This document shows positions 36,010 to 45,368 of a stretch of DNA of 64,000 nucleotides, in pieces. The translations under genes were made by a program, and so were the position numbers. Origin of the DNA: Flavobacterium aerium (GTDB taxonomy: Bacteria; Bacteroidota; Bacteroidia; Flavobacteriales; Flavobacteriaceae). A model generated the notes under the pieces. It worked only from the letters and a program-made list of their open reading frames with translations, was not told the origin of the DNA and did no database searches. Location of the stretch: contig NZ_JARQWR010000008.1 in assembly GCF_030766725.1 (NCBI RefSeq), positions 1 through 64,000 of the forward strand. Reading direction: 5' to 3'. Each line of letters starts with the position of its first letter. Position 1 is the first letter of the stretch.

Positions 36010-36200
36010 TAGGCCGCAATTAATACGGCTGCAAAAAGGAGTAATGTACTGATGAACATCATTAAGGCAGCCATGTAAAAAATACTGTTTTTGATTAGTT
36101 TAACAATCCACCAATCATTGTCCTTTATCGGTAAAAACATATTTCGTAATTCGTCAAATGAAGCCGCTTCCTGTTCCTGATGTGTTGATTTATTTCCCAT
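36009..36200 (-). CDS. Small single-helix membrane protein
   Basis: 63 residues: a charged N-terminus, then one hydrophobic C-terminal helix (about 42-62). TAATG overlap with the next gene (35608-36009) supports translation coupling. Two tandem palindromes stand just upstream (36212-36251), so TetR control is likely. No family recognised. Confidence 0.6.
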   Translation of the reverse strand: MGNKSTHQEQEAASFDELRNMFLPIKDNDWWIVKLIKNSIFYMAALMMFISTLLLFAAVLIAA

Positions 36201-36211
36201 ACCATATTAAT

Positions 36212-36251
36212 TTAGAACAAATGTACTAATTTTTTAGAACAATAGTTCTAA
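36212..36251. promoter_or_regulatory. Two tandem TetR-type operators
   Basis: TTAGAAC, 4 nt, GTACTAA at 36212-36229 and TTAGAAC, 4 nt, GTTCTAA at 36234-36251. The second is a perfect palindrome and the first has one mismatch. Spaced 22 bp centre to centre, about two helix turns, between the divergent small operon and the TetR gene. Confidence 0.8.
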
Positions 36252-36292
36252 ATGAGCTTTTATTTTCATTTTAATAGTTTTAAATTTGTTGC

Positions 36293-36901
36293 ATGGATAC
36301 AAAAGCGATAATTCTTAAAACAGCACTGGAATTGTATAATGAGCTAGGAGTGAATACTGTTTCAAGCAGGCATATTGCTGCAAAAATGGGTATAAGCCCT
36401 GGGAATCTTCATTATCATTTTAAACATACAGACGATATCATTCAAATGCTGTACAATCATTTGGCAGTTAAATTTGATGCGATAATCTCTACTTTGGAAT
36501 CCAATGAAGAGATTAGTTTTGATGTATTCCGAGAACAATCAAAAAGCTCTTTTGAATTAGTCTATGAATACCGTTTTATTTTTTTGCATTTTGTAGAAAT
36601 CGGGATGCGTATTCCATCCGTGAGAAATGATTATTATGCCTTGACACAACGCAGAAAAAATGAATTTGTTTCGGTATTCAACCAACTGATTGCGAAAGGA
36701 ATTTTTCGAGACGACCTTCCAGAAAGTATTATGGAAAATTTAGTTACTCAGATTTTTATTGTGGGGGATTTCTGGTTGTCAAACAATGAACTTACATTAA
36801 AATTAAAAGGAAACGATGCAGTAGAACACTATAGTAATGTGTTTTTCAATATGTTCTATCCTTATCTTACTTCAGTTGCAAAAGAGAATCTTATCCTCTA
36901 A
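36293..36901 (+). CDS. TetR/AcrR-family regulator
   Basis: 202 residues. The N-terminal HTH (about 5-50) has ALELYNELGVNTVSSRHIAA and KMGISPGNLHYHFKHTDDII, a clear TetR DNA-binding domain. The ligand-binding domain has no assigned inducer. It likely binds the two palindromes upstream and represses itself and the divergent two-gene membrane operon (36200-35608). The alcohol dehydrogenase gene downstream has its own 198-bp leader, without a copy of the palindrome that I can see. Confidence 0.9.
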   Translation: MDTKAIILKTALELYNELGVNTVSSRHIAAKMGISPGNLHYHFKHTDDIIQMLYNHLAVKFDAIISTLESNEEISFDVFREQSKSSFELVYEYRFIFLHFVEIGMRIPSVRNDYYALTQRRKNEFVSVFNQLIAKGIFRDDLPESIMENLVTQIFIVGDFWLSNNELTLKLKGNDAVEHYSNVFFNMFYPYLTSVAKENLIL

Positions 36902-37099
36902 ATTTAATATTTGCCCTAAGTTGATTAGTTGCTGTTTATCAGTGTGTTAATTTTGTTTTTGATTACAATTAAATTATCATAATTCCCATTTATATAATTT
37001 GTTTTTAAAAATAGACACACTAACTTAGCTTAGTCAATGAATAGTATCAAAGCTATAAATTGACACTAACAACTCAAATCTAACTTTAATCTCGTTATT

Positions 37100-38143
37100 A
37101 TGATCGCAACAAAAGGATATGCGGCACAAAATGCCGAAACAGATTTAGCACCATGGAATTTTGAACGCAGAGAGGTAGGCCCTCACGATGTTCAGTTTGA
37201 TATATTATTTTGTGGTGTTTGTCATTCCGATTTACATCAAATTAAAAATGATTGGTTTCCGGGAATTTTCCCAATGGTTCCTGGACACGAAATTGTAGGT
37301 CGTGTTATTAAAGTAGGAGACCATGTGAAAAATTTTAAAGTAGGCGATTTAGCAGGAACAGGCTGTATGGTTGACTCTTGTCAAGTATGTGAAAATTGTA
37401 AACAAGATTTAGAGCAATACTGCCTAGAAGGAAGTACACAAACCTATAATAGTTTGGAACGCGATGGCAAAACACCAACGTATGGTGGATATTCTAATAC
37501 AATTGTTGTCCGTGAAGAATTTGTATTGCATATATCAGACAAATTAAACTTGGCGGCAGTAGCCCCATTACTATGTGCAGGAATTACAACATATTCTCCA
37601 CTGAGACACTGGAAAGTAGGAAAAGGACATAAACTTGCCGTATTAGGCTTAGGAGGTCTTGGCCATATGGCTGTGAAATTTGGAGTTGCATTTGGAGCCG
37701 ATGTAACAGTATTGAGTACTTCTCCAAAGAAAGAAGCCGACGCCAAAAAACTAGGAGCCCATCATTTTGTAGTTACAAGTGATAAAGAACAAATTAAAGC
37801 AGCACAAGGCTCATTTGATTTTATATTAGATACCGTATCTGCCGAACATGATTTTAATATGTACCTATCATTATTAAGAACAAATGGTGTACATATTTGC
37901 GTAGGTGTTCCTCCAAAACCAGCAGAAATTGCCGCTTTTAGTTTATTAGCGGGAAGAAAAAGTTTGGCCGGTTCTGGTATTGGCGGTATTGCTGAGACTC
38001 AGGAAATGCTAGATTACTGTGCAAAACACAACATTACATCAGATATAGAATTAATTGATATGAAAGATATTGATAATGCTTATGACCGTATGGTAAAAGG
38101 AGATGTCCGTTATCGTTTTGTAATTGATATGGCTACCTTATAG
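37100..38143 (+). CDS. NAD(P)-dependent zinc alcohol dehydrogenase (YahK/CAD type)
   Basis: 347 residues. Catalytic zinc ligands C41 (GVCHSDLH) and H63 (PGHEIVG), structural zinc cysteines C94, C97, C100 and C108, and the Rossmann motif LAVLGLGGLGHMAVKF are complete. These are the hallmarks of the cinnamyl-alcohol/aldehyde reductase branch, which reduces aldehydes to alcohols with NADPH. Acts in the cytoplasm. Single gene with a strong terminator (38170-38208). The TetR gene upstream may or may not control it. Confidence 0.93.
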   Translation: MIATKGYAAQNAETDLAPWNFERREVGPHDVQFDILFCGVCHSDLHQIKNDWFPGIFPMVPGHEIVGRVIKVGDHVKNFKVGDLAGTGCMVDSCQVCENCKQDLEQYCLEGSTQTYNSLERDGKTPTYGGYSNTIVVREEFVLHISDKLNLAAVAPLLCAGITTYSPLRHWKVGKGHKLAVLGLGGLGHMAVKFGVAFGADVTVLSTSPKKEADAKKLGAHHFVVTSDKEQIKAAQGSFDFILDTVSAEHDFNMYLSLLRTNGVHICVGVPPKPAEIAAFSLLAGRKSLAGSGIGGIAETQEMLDYCAKHNITSDIELIDMKDIDNAYDRMVKGDVRYRFVIDMATL

Positions 38144-38169
38144 CAGATAGAAATTTACTAAAAATAAAT

Positions 38170-38208
38170 ACAAAATCCAGATGAGAATTACTCTTATCTG
38201 GATTTTGT
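38170..38208 (+). terminator. Rho-independent terminator of the alcohol dehydrogenase
   Basis: A 13-bp stem (38170-38182 with 38196-38208) starts 26 nt after the stop codon. Confidence 0.85.
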
Positions 38209-38377
38209 GTTTTAGATAAATAAATCACTAAGTTAAAAAAAATGCCAAGTATTAATTTTGTTGACTTTTTCAGTGAAAAAAGCAAAATAAAGTTATGATT
38301 CACAGAAGTTAAAAGTTAAAAACTGTAACAATTCATTTTTTGTAAAGTCTATAAACCATAATACAATCCATTTACTT

Positions 38378-40753
38378 ATGAGAATTATAGTGATACTTTT
38401 TTTCTGCTTTTGTTTAAACCTTTTTGGCACATTTAAAACCAAGGCACAGCAATTAACTTTATCCGGAATAGTACAAGAGAAAATAAAACAACCCTTAGAA
38501 TATGGGGAAGTTATACTATATAAAAAAGCAGATAGTACAATAGTTCGAAGTACACAAACAGATCTTTCAGGGAAATTTTCACTGAATGCAATACAAGGCG
38601 ATTATAAATTAAAAATATTCCAATTTGGAAAATTATTTCATTCTCAAAATATCTCATTGTTACAAAATTTAGACTTGGGAATATTAACCATTGAAAATAA
38701 AGCCGAAGAATTAAATGAAGTTGTGGTAACTGGTAAAAAACAACTGATAGAACGTAAGATAGACCGTGTGGTTTTCAATGTAGAGAATAGTATTGCCTCG
38801 CAAGGGATGGATGCAACAGAAGCATTAAAAAACACACCACTATTGAAAGTCGATGAAACCAATGGCGTTTCTATTGTTGGAAAAAGTGGCGTTTCTGTTA
38901 TGATAAACGATAAGATGATTAATCTTTCAGGAAATGAATTGATGAACTACTTACAGTCGTTGAGGTCCGATAATATTGCGAAAATTGAGGTAATCACTAC
39001 ACCGCCGGCAAAGTATGATGCACAAGGAAATAGTGGAATTATTAATATAGTATTGAAGAAAAATCAAAATATTGGATGGAGTGGGAATGCATCAACGACC
39101 TATATCCGTAAATCACGAGATGGTTTTTCCAATACGGCAGTATTGAATTACCAATCGTCTAAACTAAGTACCTCTTTGCGATTACGACAATACGATACAG
39201 AGAAAAAGGCAATCGAAAGAACTAGTTTTCAAGGAGATAATTCTGTATTTAGTGTTGATCGTAGATTAGATATGAATGATGGAGTAGGAGTAAATTTCAG
39301 TTTAGATTATAAACTGACTGAACGATCAAAAATTGGATTTGTTTATGACCATGGTAGAACTCATAGCAATATGAATATTAATAATTCCTCCATTTATAAA
39401 ACATTACAAACACAAGATTCATTATTAACCACTACAGCAAAACATAGATATACCACTCCTTCCCATACGTTAAATGTATACTATGATATTAGCCTTGATA
39501 CTTTGGGGAAAAAACTAAGTTTTAGTGGAAATTATTTTTCAAATATTTCAGAAAGTAATATCAACTTCAATACACTCAATACCAATACAACACTACCAAA
39601 TGTAATTTATAATTATAGTAAGATTGATTATAATATTTTGTCAGGACAAGCCGATCTTGAACTACCCTATAAATGGGCAAAAGTAGAAGCGGGATCAAAA
39701 TATACAATCTTCAAAAACAGTTCTGATATTCAGTATTTTGATTTTCTAAACGAGAACTATATACTGGACCCCAGTAAGAGTAATCTATTCAATTATAATG
39801 AACAAAATATTGCAGGATATATTAGTTTAAGCTCCGATATAAATGAACACTGGTCAGTAAAAGGAGGATTACGATATGAACATTCTATCATTGAAGGGAA
39901 AATACCATTAACGGATGTAAGGACAAAAAATGAGTATGGAAAATGGTTCCCTTCAATGTATATATCATATAAAGTTAATCCAGATCATATCTTTTCGGTC
40001 AATTATTCCAGACGTATTAGCCGTCCCTTCTTTAGAGCAATAAATCCATATCGATGGTACATCAACCAATACTCTTATGCTACAGGTAATCCACTATTAA
40101 GGCCAGCCTATGATGATAATTTTGAACTAGGATATTCTTATAAAGGAAAATTATCATTCACACTGTATTACCAAGCGAGTAGTAATAATTATGGACAAGT
40201 AGTGACTTTTGAAGATGGAATAAAGATTATAAACTATCTCAACTATTTTGATGAGTATAATATTGGAACAAATATATACTACAATGATACTTTCTTCTCC
40301 ATTTGGGAAGCAGGGTGGAGTACAAGTATTTATTATAATGAAACCAAAGGGCTAAGCGACAGAATTGTAGGACAACATTCGTTTTCGTTTTATTATACGC
40401 TAAATAATACCATTACCATAAATGAGAAAAAGACAACCTTCTTACTATTGAATTTTTGGCAAGGTTTACCATATGCTAGAGGTAATACCCAAATTAAAGG
40501 GTCATATAGTTTTAGTCCTGGATTAAAAATGTCATTTTTAGATAAGAAACTAAATGTTAGTGCAGTTTTTAGAGACGTATTCAAATCGGATAAAGGACGA
40601 GGGACTTCAACCTATGATAATGCTATAACAACCTTTAATAACTATTATGATTCCCGAACATTTACACTGAGCGTAAATTATAGTTTTGGAAATACGAAAG
40701 TAAAAGGAGCGAATAAGAATGTAAAATTTGATGAGAAGAACAGAGCCAATTAA
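38378..40753 (+). CDS. TonB-dependent outer-membrane receptor, OMP_b-brl_3 type
   Basis: 791 residues. Signal peptide (1-24, ending KTKAQQ), then a carboxypeptidase-regulatory-like domain (LSGIVQEKIKQPLEYGEVIL to LTIENK, about 25-110). A plug domain follows (LNEVVVTGKKQLIERKIDRV, PPAKYDAQGNSGIINIVLKK), then a 22-strand-type barrel ending SVNYSFGNTKV. It would import a ligand across the outer membrane with TonB energy. Flavobacterial members of this branch often lack a known ligand. Candidate -7 box TAATTTTG at 38253. A related gene is broken at 31403. Confidence 0.85.
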   Translation: MRIIVILFFCFCLNLFGTFKTKAQQLTLSGIVQEKIKQPLEYGEVILYKKADSTIVRSTQTDLSGKFSLNAIQGDYKLKIFQFGKLFHSQNISLLQNLDLGILTIENKAEELNEVVVTGKKQLIERKIDRVVFNVENSIASQGMDATEALKNTPLLKVDETNGVSIVGKSGVSVMINDKMINLSGNELMNYLQSLRSDNIAKIEVITTPPAKYDAQGNSGIINIVLKKNQNIGWSGNASTTYIRKSRDGFSNTAVLNYQSSKLSTSLRLRQYDTEKKAIERTSFQGDNSVFSVDRRLDMNDGVGVNFSLDYKLTERSKIGFVYDHGRTHSNMNINNSSIYKTLQTQDSLLTTTAKHRYTTPSHTLNVYYDISLDTLGKKLSFSGNYFSNISESNINFNTLNTNTTLPNVIYNYSKIDYNILSGQADLELPYKWAKVEAGSKYTIFKNSSDIQYFDFLNENYILDPSKSNLFNYNEQNIAGYISLSSDINEHWSVKGGLRYEHSIIEGKIPLTDVRTKNEYGKWFPSMYISYKVNPDHIFSVNYSRRISRPFFRAINPYRWYINQYSYATGNPLLRPAYDDNFELGYSYKGKLSFTLYYQASSNNYGQVVTFEDGIKIINYLNYFDEYNIGTNIYYNDTFFSIWEAGWSTSIYYNETKGLSDRIVGQHSFSFYYTLNNTITINEKKTTFLLLNFWQGLPYARGNTQIKGSYSFSPGLKMSFLDKKLNVSAVFRDVFKSDKGRGTSTYDNAITTFNNYYDSRTFTLSVNYSFGNTKVKGANKNVKFDEKNRAN

Positions 40754-40795
40754 TTTTATTTGAGAAGTCTAGTTATTGGACGCTTCAGAGTCTTT

Positions 40796-40821
40796 AAAGC
40801 TTCACTATTTAGTGAAGCTTT
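40796..40821. terminator. Bidirectional terminator
   Basis: AAAGCTTCACTA pairs with TAGTGAAGCTTT between the convergent receptor and ABC genes, with T on the right and A on the left. The stem echoes the hairpin of the tRNA module, but the loop differs. Confidence 0.75.
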
Positions 40822-40860
40822 TTTATTTAGGACTAAATACTTTCAGTAACGCATCGAAGT

Positions 40861-42645
40861 TTAAGATTCATCCATCGTTCGGGCAATCTTGTCAATATTG
40901 AGACTTCGTGCACTTGCGTCAAAAATCTCTTTATACGTTCCTTTTTGACTATAAATTTCTTCATGTGTACCATGTTCAACGATTCTTCCCTCTTTCATAG
41001 CATAAATATGATCGGCATCGATAATTTGCGAAATAGAATGAGAGATAATAATTACAGTTCGATCCTTTTTGATGGCATCCAAACTGTTTTTAATTTGTTC
41101 CGTCGCAATAGCATCAAGACTAGCTGTAGGTTCATCCAAGAAAATAATAGGCGGATTTTTAATAAACATACGCGCAATAGCGATACGCTGTTGCTGTCCT
41201 CCCGACAATAGTAATGCTTTAGAATTATATTGATCCGGTAATTGCATGATTTGATCGTGGATGTAGGCTTTTTTAGCCGCAATGACAATATCATCCTGCG
41301 TTGCATTGATATTACCATAGCGAATATTCTCTTCAATAGTACCATTGAAAATATGGTTTTTCTGTAATACCAGTCCAATGTTGTCCCGTAGAAAATGTGT
41401 ATCGTATTCATTGATGTCAATTCCGTCTAAAGTGATTTTACCAGAATCTGGAACATAGAACTTATCTAATAGATTGATGATTGTACTCTTTCCAGCTCCC
41501 GAAAGTCCCACCAATGCAGTGATTTTATTAGGCTCAATTTTCATGTTGATACCATACAAAGCTTTCGTTCCATTAGGATACGTGAAGTCAACATTTTGGA
41601 TTTCAAAATTCCCTTTCAATGTCTGTGTTTTGTACGTTCCAGATACTTCTTTCTGATCTTCTGCATTTACAATTTCAAAGAATCCTTCAGAATAAATTAT
41701 AGCATCATTCATCTCATCATAAATACGATGCAACTGACGAATAGGAGCAGAGACATTGTTGAATAATAGAATATGAAACATAATAGCACCAATGGTCATT
41801 TGTCCTGAAAGTACAAGATAAGCAGTAAGGATGATGATGAGTACAACACCTATTTGTTCTACAAACGTTTTTAATCCATCAAAGATAAAACTGATTCGAC
41901 GCGTCTGCATTTGATTCTCCGTTAAACTACGCTGTAAATCCAATTGCTTTTTGGCCTCAATTTGCTCTCTGTTAAAAGATTTGATGACAGTAATCGAATC
42001 AATAATACTCAAAATCCCCTGACTTTTTGATTCTCGAAATCCCCGTAAATTTCGACGCCAGCCACTTAGTTTTTTTGCCTGATTCTGAGTAATAAGAAAA
42101 TAGATTGGCACAATACATAAACCGACTAATCCAACGTAGAAATTAGCATTGAACATTAAAAACAATGCAACCAGAGAATTTGCAAATAATGGGAGTATAT
42201 CAATAAAGAAATTTTGGACTAATCGAGTTAAGCTTTCAATACCACGATCAATACGAGTTTGAAGTTTTCCAGATTCATTATTGTTACTGGTATAAAAGGA
42301 AAGCTTATAGGTTAATATTTTTTCAATAACGGCTTGGGCTAAATCCTGAGAAACTAAGATGCGGAGTTTTTCACCATAGAATTTTTGTCCAAACTGTACA
42401 AAAGCATTGATTAATTCTTTGCTCAGTAAAACGATTGTGATGAATATTAATATAGAAATTCCCTCATTCAATCCTTTACCCGCTTCAATCAATTCCGTAA
42501 TACTATCTACAGTATACCGCAATATCCAAGCATTTACCTGTGCCGTGAAAGAACCAACCAGAGTAAGTGCTAACGTTGCAAACACTAATAATCTATAAGG
42601 TTTTACAAAAGGATAAAGATGTCTGAAAAGTTGTTTAATATTCAT
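40861..42645 (-). CDS. ABC exporter, fused permease and ATPase
   Basis: 594 residues. The first 310 form a six-helix type IV exporter domain. The ATPase part has Walker A VGLSGAGKSTII, the Q-loop LVLQKNHIFNG, signature LSGGQQQRIAIARM, Walker B IIFLDEPTASLD and the switch His in IIISHSISQI. As a half transporter it should work as a homodimer, exporting lipid, peptide or drug; the substrate is not shown. It ends on the shared terminator and diverges from the outer-membrane protein at 42842. Confidence 0.92.
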   Translation of the reverse strand: MNIKQLFRHLYPFVKPYRLLVFATLALTLVGSFTAQVNAWILRYTVDSITELIEAGKGLNEGISILIFITIVLLSKELINAFVQFGQKFYGEKLRILVSQDLAQAVIEKILTYKLSFYTSNNNESGKLQTRIDRGIESLTRLVQNFFIDILPLFANSLVALFLMFNANFYVGLVGLCIVPIYFLITQNQAKKLSGWRRNLRGFRESKSQGILSIIDSITVIKSFNREQIEAKKQLDLQRSLTENQMQTRRISFIFDGLKTFVEQIGVVLIIILTAYLVLSGQMTIGAIMFHILLFNNVSAPIRQLHRIYDEMNDAIIYSEGFFEIVNAEDQKEVSGTYKTQTLKGNFEIQNVDFTYPNGTKALYGINMKIEPNKITALVGLSGAGKSTIINLLDKFYVPDSGKITLDGIDINEYDTHFLRDNIGLVLQKNHIFNGTIEENIRYGNINATQDDIVIAAKKAYIHDQIMQLPDQYNSKALLLSGGQQQRIAIARMFIKNPPIIFLDEPTASLDAIATEQIKNSLDAIKKDRTVIIISHSISQIIDADHIYAMKEGRIVEHGTHEEIYSQKGTYKEIFDASARSLNIDKIARTMDES

Positions 42646-42841
42646 AATTACTACAGAAATAATAAAACATGAAATTAATGAATTAATGCTTCGAAACGTT
42701 TGATATAGGTCAATAAATTGAATGAAACGGAATTACTCATCGAATGAAGTATACCTTTTGTCCATGTTGAGGTACAGTTGGTCAAATTGTTTTTTACAGC
42801 AAATTCATAATATGCTCCTTTGCATATATATTAAAAATCAA

Positions 42842-43444
42842 ATGAAAATGAAAACAATCAATTTAGTGTGGTGGGGAAGCTTACTACTCTGTCTGTGTGC
42901 AACAAAAGCTCAATCACAAAATCCATCACCTATTCATGTGGGATTAAAAGGAGGAACGAATTTTACAAAGCTATCCCTTTCGGGAACCGATTTAGATTCG
43001 AAATTATCTACAGGTTATTTCGTGGGAGGAATGGCACGGGTGGATCTGATGAAATTTTATATTCAAGGAGAACTTTTATATGCAGAGAAAAAATCGAAGT
43101 TGGAAACAAGCAATATGAATGCTAAGGAAACAAAATGGAAAAGTATCGAAATGCCATTGTTAGTCGGTTATAAAATCCTTGATCTTTCGGTAGTGAATGT
43201 ACGAGTTTTCGGTGGAGGTGTTTATTCTTATGTCATGGATGATAACGTTTCCATCCTGAATAATGTACAACATTCTTACCGAAAATTTGATAAATCGAAT
43301 ATTGGATATTTAGTCGGTACAGGATTAGATGTAGGAAACTTTAGTGTTGACTTACGGTACGAAGGAGGTTTGAGTAATTTGAGTAAAGATTTCAAATCAA
43401 AATCAAATACATTCAATGTTAGTGTAGGATACTTTTTTCTGTAA
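42842..43444 (+). CDS. Outer-membrane beta-barrel protein (PorT/OMP_b-brl_2 type)
   Basis: 200 residues from ATG 42842 (42848 is an alternative). A frame 40 codons longer is open but its N-terminus is not a signal sequence. Signal peptide ends near TKAQSQ. The body has HVGLKGGTNFTKLSL, then alternating strands and a final FNVSVGYFFL, typical of small eight-stranded barrels. Function unknown. It lies just before the second LytS/LytTR pair, with a terminator between. Confidence 0.75.
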   Translation: MKMKTINLVWWGSLLLCLCATKAQSQNPSPIHVGLKGGTNFTKLSLSGTDLDSKLSTGYFVGGMARVDLMKFYIQGELLYAEKKSKLETSNMNAKETKWKSIEMPLLVGYKILDLSVVNVRVFGGGVYSYVMDDNVSILNNVQHSYRKFDKSNIGYLVGTGLDVGNFSVDLRYEGGLSNLSKDFKSKSNTFNVSVGYFFL

Positions 43445-43473
43445 AATCAATGTTACGAAAGAATCATTTATCG

Positions 43474-43515
43474 ATAAAACAGCGAGGAGCCTTTGTGGCT
43501 TCTTCGCTGTTTTAT
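43474..43515 (+). terminator. Rho-independent terminator
   Basis: ATAAAACAGCGA pairs with TCGCTGTTTTAT (43474-43485 with 43504-43515), with an inner GAGCC/GGCTT stem. Confidence 0.8.
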
Positions 43516-43546
43516 TACAAAAATAACTCGTTAATTTGACCCTTGA

Positions 43547-44623
43547 ATGAAACAAAAATACGCAAGCTCATATATGAAATATAATTTACGATATAAACAC
43601 AGAATATTCATTATCATTTTTTGGGTAATACTCAGTGTAACAATCTGGAGTCAGATGATTCAAGAGTTGTCATTTGGTTTGGCAGCAATAGAAGCATTTT
43701 TAATCTTGATTAGTTCCGTTGTTATTGCACATACTTTGAGTGATATATTATTGCCAAAAGCATTGAGCAAAGGAACTATGAGATCTTTTGTGTTGCAATG
43801 TATTGGTATGACATTACTATTGGCCATGATGCTAGGAATTATAGGGATGTTTTTTACACGTTTCCAAGTACAAAGTTCTACGGAAACCTTATTTTTTGTA
43901 AATTCTAATTTGAAATTATTTTTGTTCCGATTTTGTGTTTCAATACCTTCTGCTTTGTTGATTAATGGTACAGCCTGTGGTCTTAGGTTTTATCAGGAAC
44001 ATAGCAAAATGGAAAAGAATCATGCCCGCTTGCAACAAGCACACCTTGAAGCACAAATACGAATTTTACAAGATCAGATAAACCCACATTTAATGTTTAA
44101 TGTATTGAATCATATTCATATACTAATGCAGAAAAATGTTGATTTAGCTTCCGTATTACTCATTAAATTTTCAGATATTCTGCGCTACCAATTGTATGAA
44201 TGCAATCAAGAGTTTGTGTCATTAGGACGTGAAATTGGCTACTTGAAAGATTTGATTGCTGTGGAGCAAATTAGATGGGGAGAAGAACTTCTCGTTGATT
44301 GTACCTGGGAGATTAAAGATGCAAAACGAATTATTGTACCGCTGTTATTAGTCCCGTTGATTGAGAATGCTTTTAAACATGTTTCCCGACTTCCTAATGA
44401 AAGAGGATATGTGGTTTTGAAGTGTACCCAAGATGAAAATGTACTAACATTAGAAGTGAGAAACTCATTTACCGATCAGTTTATTCGACGCGATAAAAGC
44501 CATGGTTTAGGGTTGGAAAATGTAAAAAAGAGACTCAATATACAATATCCAGATCAACATGAATTAATCATTAATAAAACAGACAATGAGTTTAAAATAA
44601 TTCTAACTTTACAATTAGCGTAA
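43547..44623 (+). CDS. LytS-type sensor histidine kinase
   Basis: 358 residues (ATG 43574 is an alternative start). Four hydrophobic helices lie in the first 150 residues. The His_kinase domain has H181 in DQINPHLMFNVLNHIHI, then LLLVPLIENAFKHV and GLGLENVKKRLNIQYP. It is paired with the LytTR regulator, whose ATG is 3 nt downstream of its stop. Paralogous to the pair at 13615-15384 but clearly diverged. Confidence 0.88.
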   Translation: MKQKYASSYMKYNLRYKHRIFIIIFWVILSVTIWSQMIQELSFGLAAIEAFLILISSVVIAHTLSDILLPKALSKGTMRSFVLQCIGMTLLLAMMLGIIGMFFTRFQVQSSTETLFFVNSNLKLFLFRFCVSIPSALLINGTACGLRFYQEHSKMEKNHARLQQAHLEAQIRILQDQINPHLMFNVLNHIHILMQKNVDLASVLLIKFSDILRYQLYECNQEFVSLGREIGYLKDLIAVEQIRWGEELLVDCTWEIKDAKRIIVPLLLVPLIENAFKHVSRLPNERGYVVLKCTQDENVLTLEVRNSFTDQFIRRDKSHGLGLENVKKRLNIQYPDQHELIINKTDNEFKIILTLQLA

Positions 44624-44625
44624 GT

Positions 44626-45366
44626 ATGAAATCAAATTCAATTCAAAAAATGATGGATACCCCAATGCGATGTTTGGTTATTGATGATGAGCCAATTGCT
44701 AGAAACGGAATCGTTGATTTTATAAGTAAATTAGATTTTCTAAAAGTTGTAGGAGCTTTTTCGTCCGCTATTGAAGCATCCGAATACATTCAGAATGGAG
44801 CGGTAGACTTAATGTTTCTGGATATCAATATGCCTTACTTATCCGGATTAGAATTTCTAGAATCGTTAGAACAACCACCACTATGTATTTTTACTACGGC
44901 CTATTCGGAATACGCTTTAGAAGGCTATCGATTACAAGTTGTTGATTATTTAGTGAAACCAATCAGTTTTCAGCGGTTTTATCAGTCTGCACTTAAGGCA
45001 AGACAGTTGCACTTGATGAATAGTAAGCAAGCCCCATCAGATACCTTTTTATATGTGAGACAAGGTGATGGTTTTCAAAAGATTTCATGGGTCGATATTC
45101 TATACATAGAAGGAATGCAAAATTATGCCAAACTACACTTTAAAGATCAGGTGATTATAATTCATCAAACGATGCTTTGTTTAGAAGAAACACTACCCCA
45201 AGAGAATTTTTTCAGAATACATAAATCATACCTTATCAATATTGCTCACATAGATTCTGTTTCAGGAGGACGTTTGTTTATTAACGGGCAAGCACTACCT
45301 ATTTCAAGAACCCGAAGAGAAGAATTATTGAAAGAGGTAGTGTATAAAAAATTACTCAGCCGTTAA
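44626..45366 (+). CDS. LytTR-family response regulator
   Basis: 246 residues. Receiver with VIDDEPIARNG, phospho-acceptor D66 (FLDINMPYLSG) and KPISF; LytTR DNA-binding domain from about 133 (FQKISWVDILYIEGMQNYAK, IHKSYLINIAHIDSVSGG, LPISRTRREELL). The ATG at 44626 is chosen for its 2-nt gap from the kinase; internal ATGs at 44650, 44653 and 44665 are nearer the usual receiver start. It ends 2 bp from the convergent DUF6268 gene. Confidence 0.88.
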   Translation: MKSNSIQKMMDTPMRCLVIDDEPIARNGIVDFISKLDFLKVVGAFSSAIEASEYIQNGAVDLMFLDINMPYLSGLEFLESLEQPPLCIFTTAYSEYALEGYRLQVVDYLVKPISFQRFYQSALKARQLHLMNSKQAPSDTFLYVRQGDGFQKISWVDILYIEGMQNYAKLHFKDQVIIIHQTMLCLEETLPQENFFRIHKSYLINIAHIDSVSGGRLFINGQALPISRTRREELLKEVVYKKLLSR

Positions 45367-45368
45367 TC

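Noticed and set aside
40796..40821. Another copy of the tRNA-module hairpin
   Set aside because: The stem sequence is similar but the loop differs, there is no tRNA end or GIY-YIG start, and it fits a plain terminator between convergent genes.
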